Origin: Gammaproteobacteria bacterium
GTDB lineage: Bacteria; Pseudomonadota; Gammaproteobacteria; Chromatiales; Chromatiaceae
Reading direction: 5' to 3'
Length of the DNA stretch: 64,000 bases
Assembly (NCBI GenBank): GCA_024275295.1
Contig: JAJRZI010000131.1
Coordinates: 1 to 64,000 of the forward strand
Shown: one piece after another, positions 52,488-64,000 of the stretch
Numbering within the stretch: position 1 is the stretch's first letter
Layout of the letters: every line of letters begins with the position of its first letter
Translations under genes and position numbers: made by a program
Notes under the pieces: generated by a model
Told to the model about the DNA's origin: nothing
What the model saw: the letters and a program-made list of their open reading frames with translations, nothing else
Database searches by the model: none

Positions 52488-55400
52488 GTGAGTGTGTTCT
52501 CAGGCTATCTTGATAATCTTCAAATACGGTACAAGCTGCTACTGTTGCTGATTTTTCCTGTTGCTGTCTTGATGCTCTTTACCAGCTATGGGATTGCTCA
52601 AAAATGGCATGAACATGGTGAAGCCCAAGTAACACAAGGTCTATATAAGGTTGCACTTGGTTTTTCTGATGTCATCCATGCGCTGCAGAGGGAACGGGGC
52701 CTTTCAGCAGGTTATTTGGGTAGTGAGGGAAACAAGTTCTATGCAGAGCTGGCTTTGCAGCGGGCTGAAACTGACCGGCATATTCAGGATGCACTCTCTT
52801 TTGATATGGAAATCATGCTGTTCAATGACAAGTATGATCACCTCAAAAACAGCTTATCTGGCCTTGCTGGTTCACTGGAGCGCCGGTATACATTACGTAA
52901 TAGTGTGGATGCAGGTGAGGCGGAAGCTGTTTTTGAACGCTACTCCGAAATCATTGCTGATGTGATCAACCTGGTTGAAAATATAGGGGTGATAACAGAA
53001 GATGCGGTGCTTGCCCGGAATGACCAGGCCTATGGCATCCTGCTTTGGCTCCAGGAATTTACAGGTCGTGAGAGGGGGCTGGTCAATGGTCTCCTCTCCT
53101 CGGGAAAGGTTCATAGTGAGCCTGTATCATTGGTTATTATCAATATAGCAGAACAGGATTCTCTGCTAAAACGTTTCAGGGATGTTATTGCGACAACCCG
53201 GCAAAAAGCCCACCTGGAAAACCTGCTGACAGCGCCTTCCAGAGTTTACATGCAGGAGATTCGTAGAACCCTGTTTTATAAGGTAAAAAAACTGGATGCG
53301 CTTGACCGGTTGCAAGTTATTGCCGGATACGGTGGTCTGATACATCAATTCAAGAATTATGTTATCAGGGGGGATGAGAGATATAAGACAGGTTTTATCC
53401 AGCTGTATGCCAAAGCACAGGAGAACCTGGACTATTTCCGCAGCATCCCCAACATCAGCGAAGCAGAGCGTGTAGATATCAATCTGATTGAGACTACTTT
53501 TCAGAAGTACTACAGGTTCCTTCCCACTGTAGAGCAGATGCGTAAAGAGGGGGCTGCAATCAAGCAGATAGACCGAGCCGTCAAGGTTGATGATACTCCT
53601 GCTATAAATGCCATTACGCGCCTGCGCAAGGGCATCCCTGAGATAGCCCCTGGTGACTGGTTTGATGCGGCTACAAAATCTATCAATTTGCTCAAAGCCG
53701 ACAGTGATGCCATCAGGCAGGAGAGCCTCTTATATATCCAACAGAAGACCGATGAAACCCTTGTTGCTTTGGCTAGTTATGTGTTGCTTGCCATAATTGT
53801 ATTGTTATTCAGCCTCTATCTTGGGGTTATCATTACACGGCGTCTGGCTGTGGGTGCTATGGAAATCACGCAGGCGCTACAGCGGGTAGAGGATAGCGGG
53901 GATTTTAGTGGCTATATCCAGGTTGATGGTAATGATGAAATTGCGGCTATGGGGCGCTCTTTCAACAGCCTGATCAAGGGCGGCATGCGGCTGAGAGTAA
54001 GTTGCATCTTGCATTCAGGGTTTTTGACTGCACCATTGACGGTATCCTGATTACAGACCCTGAGCAGAAGATTATCTCCACCAATCGGGCAGCAACAACA
54101 ATTACCGGTTTTACTGAAGAGGAGATGATAGGAAAAACACCGCAGATGCTGAGCTCCAACCGCCATGACCCCGGTTTTTTTCAGGCTATGTGGCGGACGA
54201 TTGCAGAAAAAGGGAGTTGGCAGGGTGATATCTGGAGTCAGCGCAAGAGTGGAGAGATCTACCCACAATGGCAGAATATGAGTGAGGTGAGAGATGAGCA
54301 GGGGCGCTTGGCTAACTATATTTCAGTTTTTTCTGACATCAGTGCCCTTAAACAGTCTCAAGAGCAACTGGAGCATCTGGCGCATCATGACCCGCTGACC
54401 GGCCTGCCAAACCGTCTGCTACTGGATCAACATCTCTCCCAGGGATTGGAGCGTGCGCATCGTCAAAACCAATTAATGGCAGTGCTGTTTCTTGATTTGG
54501 ATCGTTTTAAAAATATCAATGACTCACTGGGCCATCCAGTAGGTGACATTCTTTTAACTCAGGCCTCACAACGCTTGGAACAAGTGATTCGGGCGGATGA
54601 TCTGATTGCCCGTCTGGGAGGAGATGAGTTTGCTATTGTCCTTGAATCCCCTACAGATGAGCAGGGTGTTGGGCTGGTTGCGCAAAAGTGCATCGACGCA
54701 TTCATTGAGCCCTTCAGGATTGATGGCAATGATGTGTATGCCAGCACCAGCATCGGCATCAGTGTCTTTCCAAATGATGGCACTCATGCTGCTGAATTGA
54801 TCAAACATGCCGATACGGCCATGTATCATGCTAAGGAGCATGGGAGAAATACATTCCAATTCTATAACAGGCAGATGACTGAATTGGCGGTTAAACGTCT
54901 GACCCTGGAAAGCAGGTTGCGCAGTGCCATCGAAAATGAAGAGTTTATCCTCTGTTATCAACCTCAGATCTCTCTTAGGAGTGGCCGGATAATTGGTGTC
55001 GAGGCGCTTATTCGTTGGCAAAGTCCAACGGGTGAGCTGGTTATGCCAGAGGCCTTCGTACCCGTTGCTGAAGAGTCTGGCCTGATTAAATTTATTGATA
55101 CCTGGGTGCTTCAGAACGCCTGTCTGGCATTGGCCCAATGGCAGGCAGAAGGACTCTCTCCAAGCTTTATGGCAATCAATATATCCGGTTTTTCAATTGA
55201 ACATGGTCTGCTGATAGGGATGGTTAAACAGGCCTTGCATAAAAGCCAGGTTGCTCCTGACTACCTGGAACTTGAAATTACTGAAGGTTATCTGATGCAG
55301 CACAAGCAGCAGGCTGTAGAGATCATCAACGAGCTGCAGGATCTTGGTGTGCAGTTTTCTATTGATGATTTTGGAACGGGTTACTCTTCACTCAGTTATC

Positions 55401-55672
55401 TGAAAAGCCTGCCCATCAATAAACTGAAAATTGATCGCTCCTTCGTGCAGGATATTCAGCATAATGATAATGATCGGGCAATTGCCGTGTCAGTCATTGC
55501 GTTGGGGCACAGTATGCAAATGCAGGTTATTGCCGAAGGAGGAGAGACACGGGAGCAGCTTGATATTCTCACCTCATTGGGATGCGACTCCGTTCAGGGG
55601 TTTTTCTACAGTAAACCGGTAACAGCTGATAAACTCGTAGAGTTATTAAAAACAGACAGACCCATATTCTGA
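52488..55672 (+). pseudogene. NIT-sensor diguanylate cyclase/phosphodiesterase, frameshifted
   Basis: A two-part gene. Frame one (52488-54050, 520 residues) has an N-terminal membrane helix (about residues 15-33) and a NIT-type nitrate/nitrite-sensing domain with QRERGLSAGYLGS near 67-79 and RERGLVNGLLSSG near 190-202. A second membrane helix (about 430-450) and a HAMP domain follow. After FNSLIKGG the frame is lost. Coding continues in another frame from about 53975, with HAAESKLHLAFRVFD, a PAS domain, GGDEF (RLGGDEF intact) and EAL (GVEAL and DDFGTGYSSL intact) to 55672. One missing base near 53970-53980 would restore a single protein of about 1060 residues. The alternative is two separate proteins, the second lacking a good start. 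Confidence 0.8.
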
Positions 55673-55736
55673 ATCAGATTTTTACCCTGTTATCCTCTGC
55701 TTCAGCCCTTAATTTTAACTAGAGACGGAAATAGAT

Positions 55737-56168
55737 ATGCCAAAACTTACTGATGCCATGACCAATAATCACAAACAGTGTGATGAAATGTTTGTTCAGG
55801 CCGAGGAGGCTGTATCAAAGGGAGATTGGGCAAAAGCGAGTGCCTTGTTCAAGGAGTTTGAAGAGGCGGTTGAGCAGCATTTTTTAATGGAAGAGACGGT
55901 TCTTTTCCCCGCATATACTGCAAAAACGAACCTGAGCAGCGTAACGGATGCCTTGATGAATGAGCACATGCAGATGCGCACCATGATTTTTGAAGCGGGA
56001 GAAAGTATTAAGACCAAAGACCAGGAGCAGTTTCTGGGTCAGGCGGAAACATTGCTGACTATCATGCAGCAGCATAATAGAAAAGAAGAATCAAAAATGT
56101 ATACCATGGCTGATTCATCATTGCGTGGGGAGGTTGATGAGCTGCTCGCCAAGATGGGAATGGCCTGA
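55737..56168 (+). CDS. Hemerythrin-like (HHE) protein
   Basis: A 143-residue four-helix protein with an HHE-type di-iron site: His12, His48, Glu52, His77, His113 and Glu117. Bacterial members bind O2 or NO or act as iron/redox sensors. Start ATG 55737; the upstream purine stretch AGAGACGGAAA is a fair ribosome site. It lies 65 bases after the EAL domain gene and may be co-transcribed with it. Confidence 0.85.
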   Translation: MPKLTDAMTNNHKQCDEMFVQAEEAVSKGDWAKASALFKEFEEAVEQHFLMEETVLFPAYTAKTNLSSVTDALMNEHMQMRTMIFEAGESIKTKDQEQFLGQAETLLTIMQQHNRKEESKMYTMADSSLRGEVDELLAKMGMA

Positions 56169-56199
56169 TAGATCCTCTTATTTTATCAAGGAGCATGAA

Positions 56200-56547
56200 A
56201 TGAAAATACGTGGTTGTTTATTGGTTATATTTGCCTCCCTGCTTATTTCAGCCCCTGGGTTTGCATCTGAAGTCAGGGGCAGTTTCTTGAGCTATAACGG
56301 AGGTCAAATACCAAGGGGGACAGAAATCAAGGTGCATTGCGGTAATTTTCATAAGAGCGCTGTGATACAGTCAAACGGCTCTTACAGTATTCGTGGGCTA
56401 CCCCCATCTCGTGGTTGTGCTTATCGAATTGAATACCCAGATGGTTCAATGTCAAAGCCTATGGCATTTAACTCAGGGAGTGGTGTGGTGCAAATCAATG
56501 GAGAACTGCGCAAGTATAAAAACAGAATTCTTGTTATTTCCAAATGA
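56200..56547 (+). CDS. Small exported protein of unknown function
   Basis: A 115-residue protein with a signal peptide (about 1-22, ending PGFA) and a beta-rich mature part resembling a carboxypeptidase-regulatory-like (CnaB/Ig) fold: GSFLSYNGGQIPRGTEI and SYSIRGLPPSRGCAYRIEY. I chose ATG 56200 because AAGGAG lies 7 bases before it and it gives the signal peptide; the frame opens earlier at 56125. Periplasmic; role unknown. It is followed by two further envelope-protein genes on the same strand. Confidence 0.65.
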   Translation: MKIRGCLLVIFASLLISAPGFASEVRGSFLSYNGGQIPRGTEIKVHCGNFHKSAVIQSNGSYSIRGLPPSRGCAYRIEYPDGSMSKPMAFNSGSGVVQINGELRKYKNRILVISK

Positions 56548-56584
56548 ATTTTCAGCAAACTGTTGAAGTTTACAGGATGTAATT

Positions 56585-57682
56585 ATGCGGGAAGAGAAGA
56601 AGAAACATGATTGGGTGGATTTGCTTTTTAAGGCGATGACGCCACTGTTTGCTGGCCTGTTAATAGCATGGGCCGGCTATGTCAGCAATATGACATTGTC
56701 GTCTGTTGAAAGCAAAAAAGAGAATGCACGGCTGATTACCGAGTTACAGGTCAAGCGCGAACAGGCAGAAAGTGATCTGCGTAAGGATATTTTTAATCAG
56801 GCGCTTAAAACGCTGCTAAAGGAGGATACAGGGAAAGGGGATTTACGCAGTCAATCCAAACGTATGTTGCGCCTGGAGCTGCTGGCATTGAATTTTGGAG
56901 ACTCTTTAAGCCTCTCCCCGCTGTTTGCTGAATTCAAAAATGATCTTGATCAGGCTGAGCCTGTTAATGGTAAGGATGCTATTGATCATCCAGAAAGAGT
57001 GGCTGTTCTGCAAAAACGGCTGCGCAGTCTTGCCAAGAAGGTGGCCGGTGCCCAGTTATCCTCGCTTGAACAGCATGGTACCTCTATCAAAGTACGGGTG
57101 CCGCTAAAAGGCATCTCTTCCAGGGCATCCTGTGGGCATCGGTTTTACGATAAAGAGCTCTATAAATGGCCAGAGGATGCAATAAAGGCACAGTTGGTTG
57201 ACTTCAAGGATGATGAAGCGTACCAGGGCTTGTTAGATGAGATGATTGCGAAGCAGAGTATTGTGACTGTCGAAAAGGTATCGCACAAGGTAACCCTGAC
57301 GTTTTCAGCGGTAGATCACTGTTCTAAAACAGTAGAGGTCGATTTTGATATTGAGCTAGTTGGTAGTTCAAAAAAGAGTAATAAGTCCAATTTATTATCA
57401 GCAAGTGCAAAGGAAAAATATAAGGTGATGCGAGGGTTTCGTCTTGATTTTTTCAACTTTCCCAAAGTAGATAACACAAGATTGTCAGATAATCAGCGCT
57501 TTGCCATTGTCATGGAAGATTTTAATCTTAAAAATGAAGACCCACACATAGAGGTTACAGGGGTAATATTCCCGGCAGAGTATGCAAGTCTAAGGGACCG
57601 TCCTGGAATGCGTGAGGCGTTGCAGCTTCTACAGTCAGCGCTTAATACTGAACAGAATACAGATGATTCTGAGGAAGAGTGA
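56585..57682 (+). CDS. Membrane-anchored protein of unknown function
   Basis: A 365-residue protein with one hydrophobic helix near residues 17-35 (TPLFAGLLIAWAGYVSN) and a large soluble domain after a charged coiled segment (about 40-70). I recognise no domain. Two Cys occur in the central part (ASCGHRFY and VDHCSK). Positive-inside analysis suggests the C-terminal part may be outside, but this is weak. The C-terminus is acidic (DDSEEE). It starts 37 bases after the previous gene, so the three genes at 56.2-58.2 kb may form an operon. Confidence 0.6.
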   Translation: MREEKKKHDWVDLLFKAMTPLFAGLLIAWAGYVSNMTLSSVESKKENARLITELQVKREQAESDLRKDIFNQALKTLLKEDTGKGDLRSQSKRMLRLELLALNFGDSLSLSPLFAEFKNDLDQAEPVNGKDAIDHPERVAVLQKRLRSLAKKVAGAQLSSLEQHGTSIKVRVPLKGISSRASCGHRFYDKELYKWPEDAIKAQLVDFKDDEAYQGLLDEMIAKQSIVTVEKVSHKVTLTFSAVDHCSKTVEVDFDIELVGSSKKSNKSNLLSASAKEKYKVMRGFRLDFFNFPKVDNTRLSDNQRFAIVMEDFNLKNEDPHIEVTGVIFPAEYASLRDRPGMREALQLLQSALNTEQNTDDSEEE

Positions 57683-57713
57683 GGCAATAGTTCATAAACC
57701 AAAAGGGATAAGG

Positions 57714-58172
57714 ATGAGGCGTATTAAAATGAGTTTTAATAGTCAGTGCGTATTGCTTGCGCTAATGATGAGCGCTGCATGTTCATTACTGGCGTATGGG
57801 CTTCAGCAAGGTGATTGGAGTGGATCGTACACCCCGTATCATAGCAGTACACTGGATGCCTGGTATGAAATACGATATTCAGATCGGGAGGGGGATAAGC
57901 AATTAAGTATCAGAATGACCATTGATCTGGAACCCCGTGCCAATTTTACCTACCTGCTTGAAGATATTGTTATTGATACAGATAAAATTGTTTTTAAAAT
58001 CAAAAAATCACAAGAAATCAAAAGCTGTAAACTGCTAGTGCAGGAGAATGGTGATTACCTGGGGCAATGCCAATCCGATATAGATGCTGAAGGTAAACAC
58101 CTAACTGAAATCTTGATGATTCCACCTTCTGCGACAGATAAGCAGGATGAAGCTAAAGAAGAGATGGAGTAA
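57714..58172 (+). CDS. Small exported or lipid-anchored protein of unknown function
   Basis: A 152-residue protein from ATG 57714 (AAGGGATAAGG upstream); another ATG at 57729 is possible. The N-terminus has a basic start and a hydrophobic stretch (CVLLALMMSAACSLLAYG). A Cys there is not in a canonical lipobox, so lipidation is uncertain. The mature part has GDWSGSYTPYHS and beta-strand-like segments, with two Cys (KSCKLL and GQCQSD) that could pair. No family recognised. Confidence 0.6.
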   Translation: MRRIKMSFNSQCVLLALMMSAACSLLAYGLQQGDWSGSYTPYHSSTLDAWYEIRYSDREGDKQLSIRMTIDLEPRANFTYLLEDIVIDTDKIVFKIKKSQEIKSCKLLVQENGDYLGQCQSDIDAEGKHLTEILMIPPSATDKQDEAKEEME

Positions 58173-58223
58173 AAAGCCTGGTTGTTGAGTAAAGAGAGTA
58201 TCAGTTATTTCTCTTTGGCCTTG

Positions 58224-58616
58224 TTACTTCCCCCAGGTTTTGAACCGTTTTTTGCAGTATTTGAGTAATTCTTCATAACTGCGGAAGTGGAGCATAAAAC
58301 CCTCTTCAGCGGGGGCATCATATTCACACCACTCATTCTCATATTCACGGCAGATGGCAGGACGTGAATCGTAGATGCCACAGCTTCCATTCTTTTGCAG
58401 ATGTGAGCAGCGTGTGTGGATGAGAAGATACCAGCCGTCTGAATCCTTGTAGGCTTCGATGCCTTCATGCAAGACCTGCCATAGCAAGTGCTCAAAGTCA
58501 GCCTTTGAGCGCATGGGGCCAAGAACCTCAGTGATGTAGGTGCAGCACTTTGTGCCGGGGCAGAGGCTGCATTTATTTTCAGTAGTGATTGTTGGGGGCG
58601 ATCTGTGCTGTGCCAA
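58224..58616 (-). CDS. YkgJ-type cysteine-cluster protein
   Basis: A 130-residue protein with the YkgJ/UPF0153 cysteine pattern: CSLCPGTKCC (residues 16-25), then RCSHLQKNGSCGIYDSRPAICREYE. These are thought to bind metal or an iron-sulfur cluster. The function is unknown. It lies directly downstream of rhlB on the same strand with an 18-base gap and is probably co-transcribed. Confidence 0.85.
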   Translation of the reverse strand: MAQHRSPPTITTENKCSLCPGTKCCTYITEVLGPMRSKADFEHLLWQVLHEGIEAYKDSDGWYLLIHTRCSHLQKNGSCGIYDSRPAICREYENEWCEYDAPAEEGFMLHFRSYEELLKYCKKRFKTWGK

Positions 58617-58634
58617 ATGAGCAGTCTTCTCTAT

Positions 58635-59924
58635 CTACGAGTGTGATGGTTTGGGACGGCGTCTTCTGTGATGTTTTTTTGTAGATGCCGAGTGCTTGTC
58701 TGACCGGTGTCTCTTCCTCTCTGGTGTCCGCTTCCGACTGCCTGGGTCTATCTCAGCCAACAGATCCTGGGTAATAGGCTCTATGGGTAGTTTGTGACCA
58801 ATGTAGCTTTCGATGTCAGGGAGTGAGAATGCGTAATGTTCACAGATGAAGCTGATGGCATCACCGCTGGCTCCAGCGCGGGCAGTCCGCCCAATGCGAT
58901 GCACATAGTCTTCCGCCTCTTCCGGTAGATCGTAATTAAATATGTGGCTGACATCTAGAATGTGAAGTCCACGGGCGGCTACATCTGTTGCAACCATAAC
59001 GGGTAGCTCACCGTTTTGAAATTGCTCTAGCAACTGCATTCTCTTTTTCTGCGGAACGTCACCAGAGAGGATAGCGGCATGCAGGCCATTACCTTCCAGG
59101 AAACCCCAGACCCGGTCGGCTTCACGTTTGGTGTTAATGAATATGATGGTACGCCTTGGGTCCATGTGCCTTAGCAGACCAATGAGCAGGGGGACTTTCT
59201 CCTCATTAGCTGTCATGTAGCAGGTTTGCTTAACCTTGTCTGCCGTGACTTTATCGGTCTCTATTTTTACTGCCTGTGGGTTATTCATGTGCTCGTAGGC
59301 AAGTTCGGTAACCCGAAAGGAGAGTGTGGCAGAAAATAGCAGTCCGAGTCGTTGTGAAGGCGGAGGCATGCGCCTCAAAAGGAAACGAATATCCTTAATA
59401 AAGCCCAGATCAAACATGCGATCAGCTTCGTCCAGGACCACAACCTCGATAGCCTTTAGATTGAATATATGCTGCTTAAAATAATCGATGAGCCTGCCTG
59501 GGGTGCCGATAAGTATATCCACACCCTCTTCAAGTTGCTTGCGTTGCTGGTCGTAGCCAGTTCCACCAAACACCAGGCCAAGTTTCAGGCCGGTATGCCG
59601 ACCAAGAATTTCAGCATCTTTATGGATTTGAATAGCCAGCTCGCGGGTGGGAGCCAACATAATGGCGCGTGGTTGGTTGGGTTTGCGGCTGGGATTGGGT
59701 GGTCGTTCAAGTAGATGCTGAAAGGTTGCAAGTAGAAAAGCGGCGGTTTTACCTGTCCCGGTTTGTGCCTGGCCGGCGATATCCTGCCCAGCCAGAGCTA
59801 GCGGAATAGTTTCAGCCTGAATGGGTGTGCAGTTAGAAAAGCCAGCATCTTTAATGCCTTGCATGATGTTTTCAGCAAAATTAAAGCTGCTGAAACAGGT
59901 GTCCGTAAGATGTTTGTCAGTCAT
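58635..59924 (-). CDS. rhlB: ATP-dependent RNA helicase RhlB
   Basis: DEAD-box helicase of the RNA degradosome, 429 residues. Q motif [13 protein letters not shown] near residues 29-41; Walker A AQTGTGKT 53-60; [36 protein letters not shown]; and [10 protein letters not shown]. The C-terminal 35 residues are basic ([20 protein letters not shown]). The match to Escherichia coli RhlB is strong, and divergent rhlB next to trxA-rho is the Escherichia coli gene order. Confidence 0.93.
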   Translation of the reverse strand: MTDKHLTDTCFSSFNFAENIMQGIKDAGFSNCTPIQAETIPLALAGQDIAGQAQTGTGKTAAFLLATFQHLLERPPNPSRKPNQPRAIMLAPTRELAIQIHKDAEILGRHTGLKLGLVFGGTGYDQQRKQLEEGVDILIGTPGRLIDYFKQHIFNLKAIEVVVLDEADRMFDLGFIKDIRFLLRRMPPPSQRLGLLFSATLSFRVTELAYEHMNNPQAVKIETDKVTADKVKQTCYMTANEEKVPLLIGLLRHMDPRRTIIFINTKREADRVWGFLEGNGLHAAILSGDVPQKKRMQLLEQFQNGELPVMVATDVAARGLHILDVSHIFNYDLPEEAEDYVHRIGRTARAGASGDAISFICEHYAFSLPDIESYIGHKLPIEPITQDLLAEIDPGSRKRTPERKRHRSDKHSASTKKHHRRRRPKPSHS

Positions 59925-60130
59925 GGCGAGCTAGGATACAGCAATTTTGTATCTTTTGGGGTTGAAAACTTTAGTTTATTCAGCTCAAATAGGCTTATTG
60001 GATAATAGCTGTAGTGCCGGAGGCGGCATATAGAGTGGCTTATGATTCTCTACTTACATCTATAAGAAAATAAATATACAGCCCAGTATTATCCTAAAAG
60101 TAAATTCCGTAACCTATTTGGAGAGTTTTT

Positions 60131-60457
60131 GTGAGTGAACAGATTGTCTATGTGACAGATGATTCCTTTGAGGCCGAGGTTTTGCAGTCTGCTGAACCTG
60201 TATTGGTGGATTACTGGGCAGAATGGTGCGGCCCTTGCAAGATGATTGCCCCGGTACTGGATGAGATTGCTGGTGAATATGCAGGACGCATTAAAATTGC
60301 CAAGCTCAATATTGATGAGAATCCTAATACACCGCCCAAATACGGTATTCGAGGTATCCCAACACTGATGCTGTTTAAAGGGGGAGAAGTAGAAGCCACT
60401 AAAGTGGGTGCTGTTTCAAAATCCCAATTAACAGCCTTTATTGACAGCAATCTGTAA
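60131..60457 (+). CDS. trxA: Thioredoxin
   Basis: A 108-residue cytoplasmic protein disulfide reductase with the active site WCGPC (Cys33 and Cys36), the cis-Pro segment [11 protein letters not shown] near 71-81, and a complete thioredoxin fold. The start is GTG 60131, with TTGGAGAG 5 bases upstream. It sits directly before rho, as in enterobacteria. Confidence 0.96.
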   Translation: MSEQIVYVTDDSFEAEVLQSAEPVLVDYWAEWCGPCKMIAPVLDEIAGEYAGRIKIAKLNIDENPNTPPKYGIRGIPTLMLFKGGEVEATKVGAVSKSQLTAFIDSNL

Positions 60458-60506
60458 TTTTTAGTACGTAAGTACTGGACGTATTCCACCCAGCTGCTAC
60501 ACTATA

Positions 60507-60536
60507 GGACGTTGGCGCTTACTGAGCGCTACGTCC
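60507..60536 (+). other. Stem-loop in the rho leader
   Basis: GGACGT pairs with ACGTCC outside and GGCGCT/AGCGCT-like bases inside. It lies 111 bases before the rho start with no T-tract. It may be part of the autoregulated rho leader known from enterobacteria, but nothing here proves it. Confidence 0.4.
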
Positions 60537-60646
60537 TTCATAAATATAACCCCGAAAATAATTTCAGCACAGCAAACCCCCAATTCAGGGTGTCTCTGTT
60601 TGCATAATCCCTAATTTTCCAATAACACATCTTTTAAAGCACACAA

Positions 60647-62565
<1,919 letters not shown>

Positions 62566-62613
62566 CGCAAATTTTACTTGCCACTTCTATCCTGCTCCTT
62601 GTAACGTAAAACC

Positions 62614-64000
62614 ATGGGACAGGAGATAATAGACAGTCATTTCACGCCTGCTGACTTTGAAGCCTTTGCTGTACGGCTGCGTCAGGAGACAGCGTTGCTG
62701 AGCAGTTGGTTTCAAAATGGCCATTTCCATGAGGCAACCAATGTAGGTGGTTTTGAGTTGGAATCCTGCCTCGTAGATAATTCCTTACGACCTGCCCCTA
62801 TTATCGATTCCTTCCTGGCACGACTAAATAATGAGTTGGTTGTACCTGAGCTGGCTACCTTTAATCTAGAGCTTAATGGCAGTCCCTGTGAGCTGAACGG
62901 CAATGCACTCAGTTCTCTAAGGGATGAGTTGAAAGAGACTTGGGATCACTGTAGTCAGGTGGCGGGTGAGATGAATGCCAGAGTAGCCATCATCGGCATT
63001 CTGCCTACAATCGAGACCTCTGATCTAACGTTGGCCAATATGTCGCCACTCCACCGTTATCATGCCTTGAATGAACAGGTATTGCGCCAGCGTGGTGGTC
63101 GACCTCTGGAGTTGAGTATTTCAGGCTGTGATAGTCTGCATCTGACCCACAGCGATGTGATGCTTGAATCGGCAGCTACCTCATTCCAGATTCACCTTAA
63201 GATCAATGCCAGTGAAGGCGCCCGTTTCTATAATGCATCCAAAATAATATCCGGTCCGATGGTGGCTGTGTGTGCCAATTCACCTTACCTGTTTGGGCAT
63301 GATCTGTGGGATGAAACCCGGATACCCTTGTTTGAGCAGGCGGTCTCCGTAGGGGGAACAAAGCAGACCAAGCGTGTAACCTTTGGCGTTCGCTATGCCC
63401 ATGAGAGCATCATGGAGTGCTTCGAGGCCAATCTTGAGCGTTATCCCATCCTGCTGCCGCGTGTGATGGATGAACCAGTTGAAAAGCTTGCCCATCTGCG
63501 ATTGCAAAATGGCACTATCTGGCGTTGGAATCGTCCGCTGATCGGCTTTGATGAGTTAGGTGAAGCGCATCTTCGCATTGAGCACCGTGTGGTGCCTGCG
63601 GGTCCAAGCATTGATGATGCTATTGCCAATGCAGCCTTCTATTTTGGGGCAGTATGCAGCTTGGCACATCTGCAGGAGCCACCAGAATCACAATTAGCAT
63701 TTAAAGCGGCAAAAGAGAATTTTTATCGTGGTGCTAAATATGGGCTGCGTGCTGAGATGCAGTGGCTTGATGGCAAGTATTACCCTGTCTCTGAACTCTG
63801 CCTGAAGAGGCTGCTGCCGTTGGCGCGAGATGGCTTGCGCAGTATGGAGATTGATAAGAGTGAGATAGATGATTGGCTGGGGATTATTGAGGCGCGGGTG
63901 GCTACTGGTCGCAATGGTGCTGCTTGGCAACGCTGCTGGGTCAAAGAAAATGGACTGGATATGAAGTCGATGACCCAAGCCTACCTTGAGTGCCAGAACT
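62614..64000 (+). CDS. Glutamate-cysteine ligase-like protein (partial, runs off the right edge)
   Basis: At least 462 residues, open to the window end. The N-terminal two thirds resembles the GCS2/YbdK carboxylate-amine ligase family: a GFELESCLVD-type acidic motif near residue 50, LNGSPCELNG, LGILP-like IIGILPTIETSD, NMSPLHRYHALNEQVL and ASTSFQIHL-like (AATSFQIHLKI), which in the family shape the glutamate and metal sites. The amine substrate cannot be decided from the sequence. Start ATG 62614; ribosome site uncertain. The gene follows murU by 48 bases on the same strand. Confidence 0.65.
   Translation, partial: MGQEIIDSHFTPADFEAFAVRLRQETALLSSWFQNGHFHEATNVGGFELESCLVDNSLRPAPIIDSFLARLNNELVVPELATFNLELNGSPCELNGNALSSLRDELKETWDHCSQVAGEMNARVAIIGILPTIETSDLTLANMSPLHRYHALNEQVLRQRGGRPLELSISGCDSLHLTHSDVMLESAATSFQIHLKINASEGARFYNASKIISGPMVAVCANSPYLFGHDLWDETRIPLFEQAVSVGGTKQTKRVTFGVRYAHESIMECFEANLERYPILLPRVMDEPVEKLAHLRLQNGTIWRWNRPLIGFDELGEAHLRIEHRVVPAGPSIDDAIANAAFYFGAVCSLAHLQEPPESQLAFKAAKENFYRGAKYGLRAEMQWLDGKYYPVSELCLKRLLPLARDGLRSMEIDKSEIDDWLGIIEARVATGRNGAAWQRCWVKENGLDMKSMTQAYLECQN

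Overview
The window reads as a chromosomal segment of a gammaproteobacterium. The evidence is gene content and order: rhlB divergent from trxA-rho, mnmA-hflD, clpS-clpA near infA and aat, rpsF-rpsR-rplI-dnaB-alr-radA, and a Pseudomonas-like fleQ-fleSR-fliEFGHIJ flagellar block. The large multihaem c-type cytochrome locus and a Psr/Phs-like molybdenum oxidoreductase suggest a respiratory, possibly sulfur-associated lineage. I cannot name the genus from sequence alone.

Layout. 1-5.9 kb: a DUF3034-type outer-membrane protein, a hypoxanthine-DNA glycosylase, mobB, a palindromic repeat element, a methyltransferase, tRNA-Ser(GGA) and a DHH phosphoesterase. 5.9-12.8 kb: ribosomal proteins S6, S18 and L9 with a DUF2232 membrane protein, dnaB, a second copy of the palindromic element set directly against the alr start codon, alr, and a radA broken by an amber codon. 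12.9-15.7 kb: PilZ, FHA and CorB-type proteins. 15.7-27.2 kb: flagellar regulation and the export/basal-body operon, with sigma-54 promoters before fleS and fliE. 27-36.6 kb: housekeeping genes, including an N-degron set (clpS, clpA, bpt, aat) around infA. 36.7-38.8 kb: a TVP38/flavin-disulfide reductase fusion.

38.9-52.0 kb is the most unusual part. Almost all of it lies on the minus strand. It encodes a TAT-exported Mo-bisPGD protein, a four-cluster ferredoxin subunit, an NrfD membrane subunit, an anchored pentahaem cytochrome, a monohaem cytochrome, four hexahaem proteins built from paired c7-type (nanowire-like) trihaem domains, a single-domain trihaem protein, a haem-free duplicated helical protein, two small unknown ORFs and, on the plus strand, an amicyanin-like cupredoxin. 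I count 33 haem-attachment motifs. The simplest model is electron exchange between the quinone pool or the Mo enzyme and a chain of periplasmic or extracellular multihaem carriers; substrate and direction are unknown.

52.5-64 kb: a NIT-PAS-GGDEF-EAL sensor with a frameshift, a hemerythrin, three small envelope proteins, ykgJ, rhlB, trxA, rho, murU, and a glutamate-cysteine ligase-like gene that runs off the right edge.

Two cross-cutting observations. First, four conserved genes (radA, fleQ, fliE, mnmA) each carry one in-frame UAA or UAG with intact coding sequence on both sides, and a fifth gene has a frameshift. Second, two repeat elements share a conserved core but have different 35-bp terminal arms that remain self-complementary within each copy.
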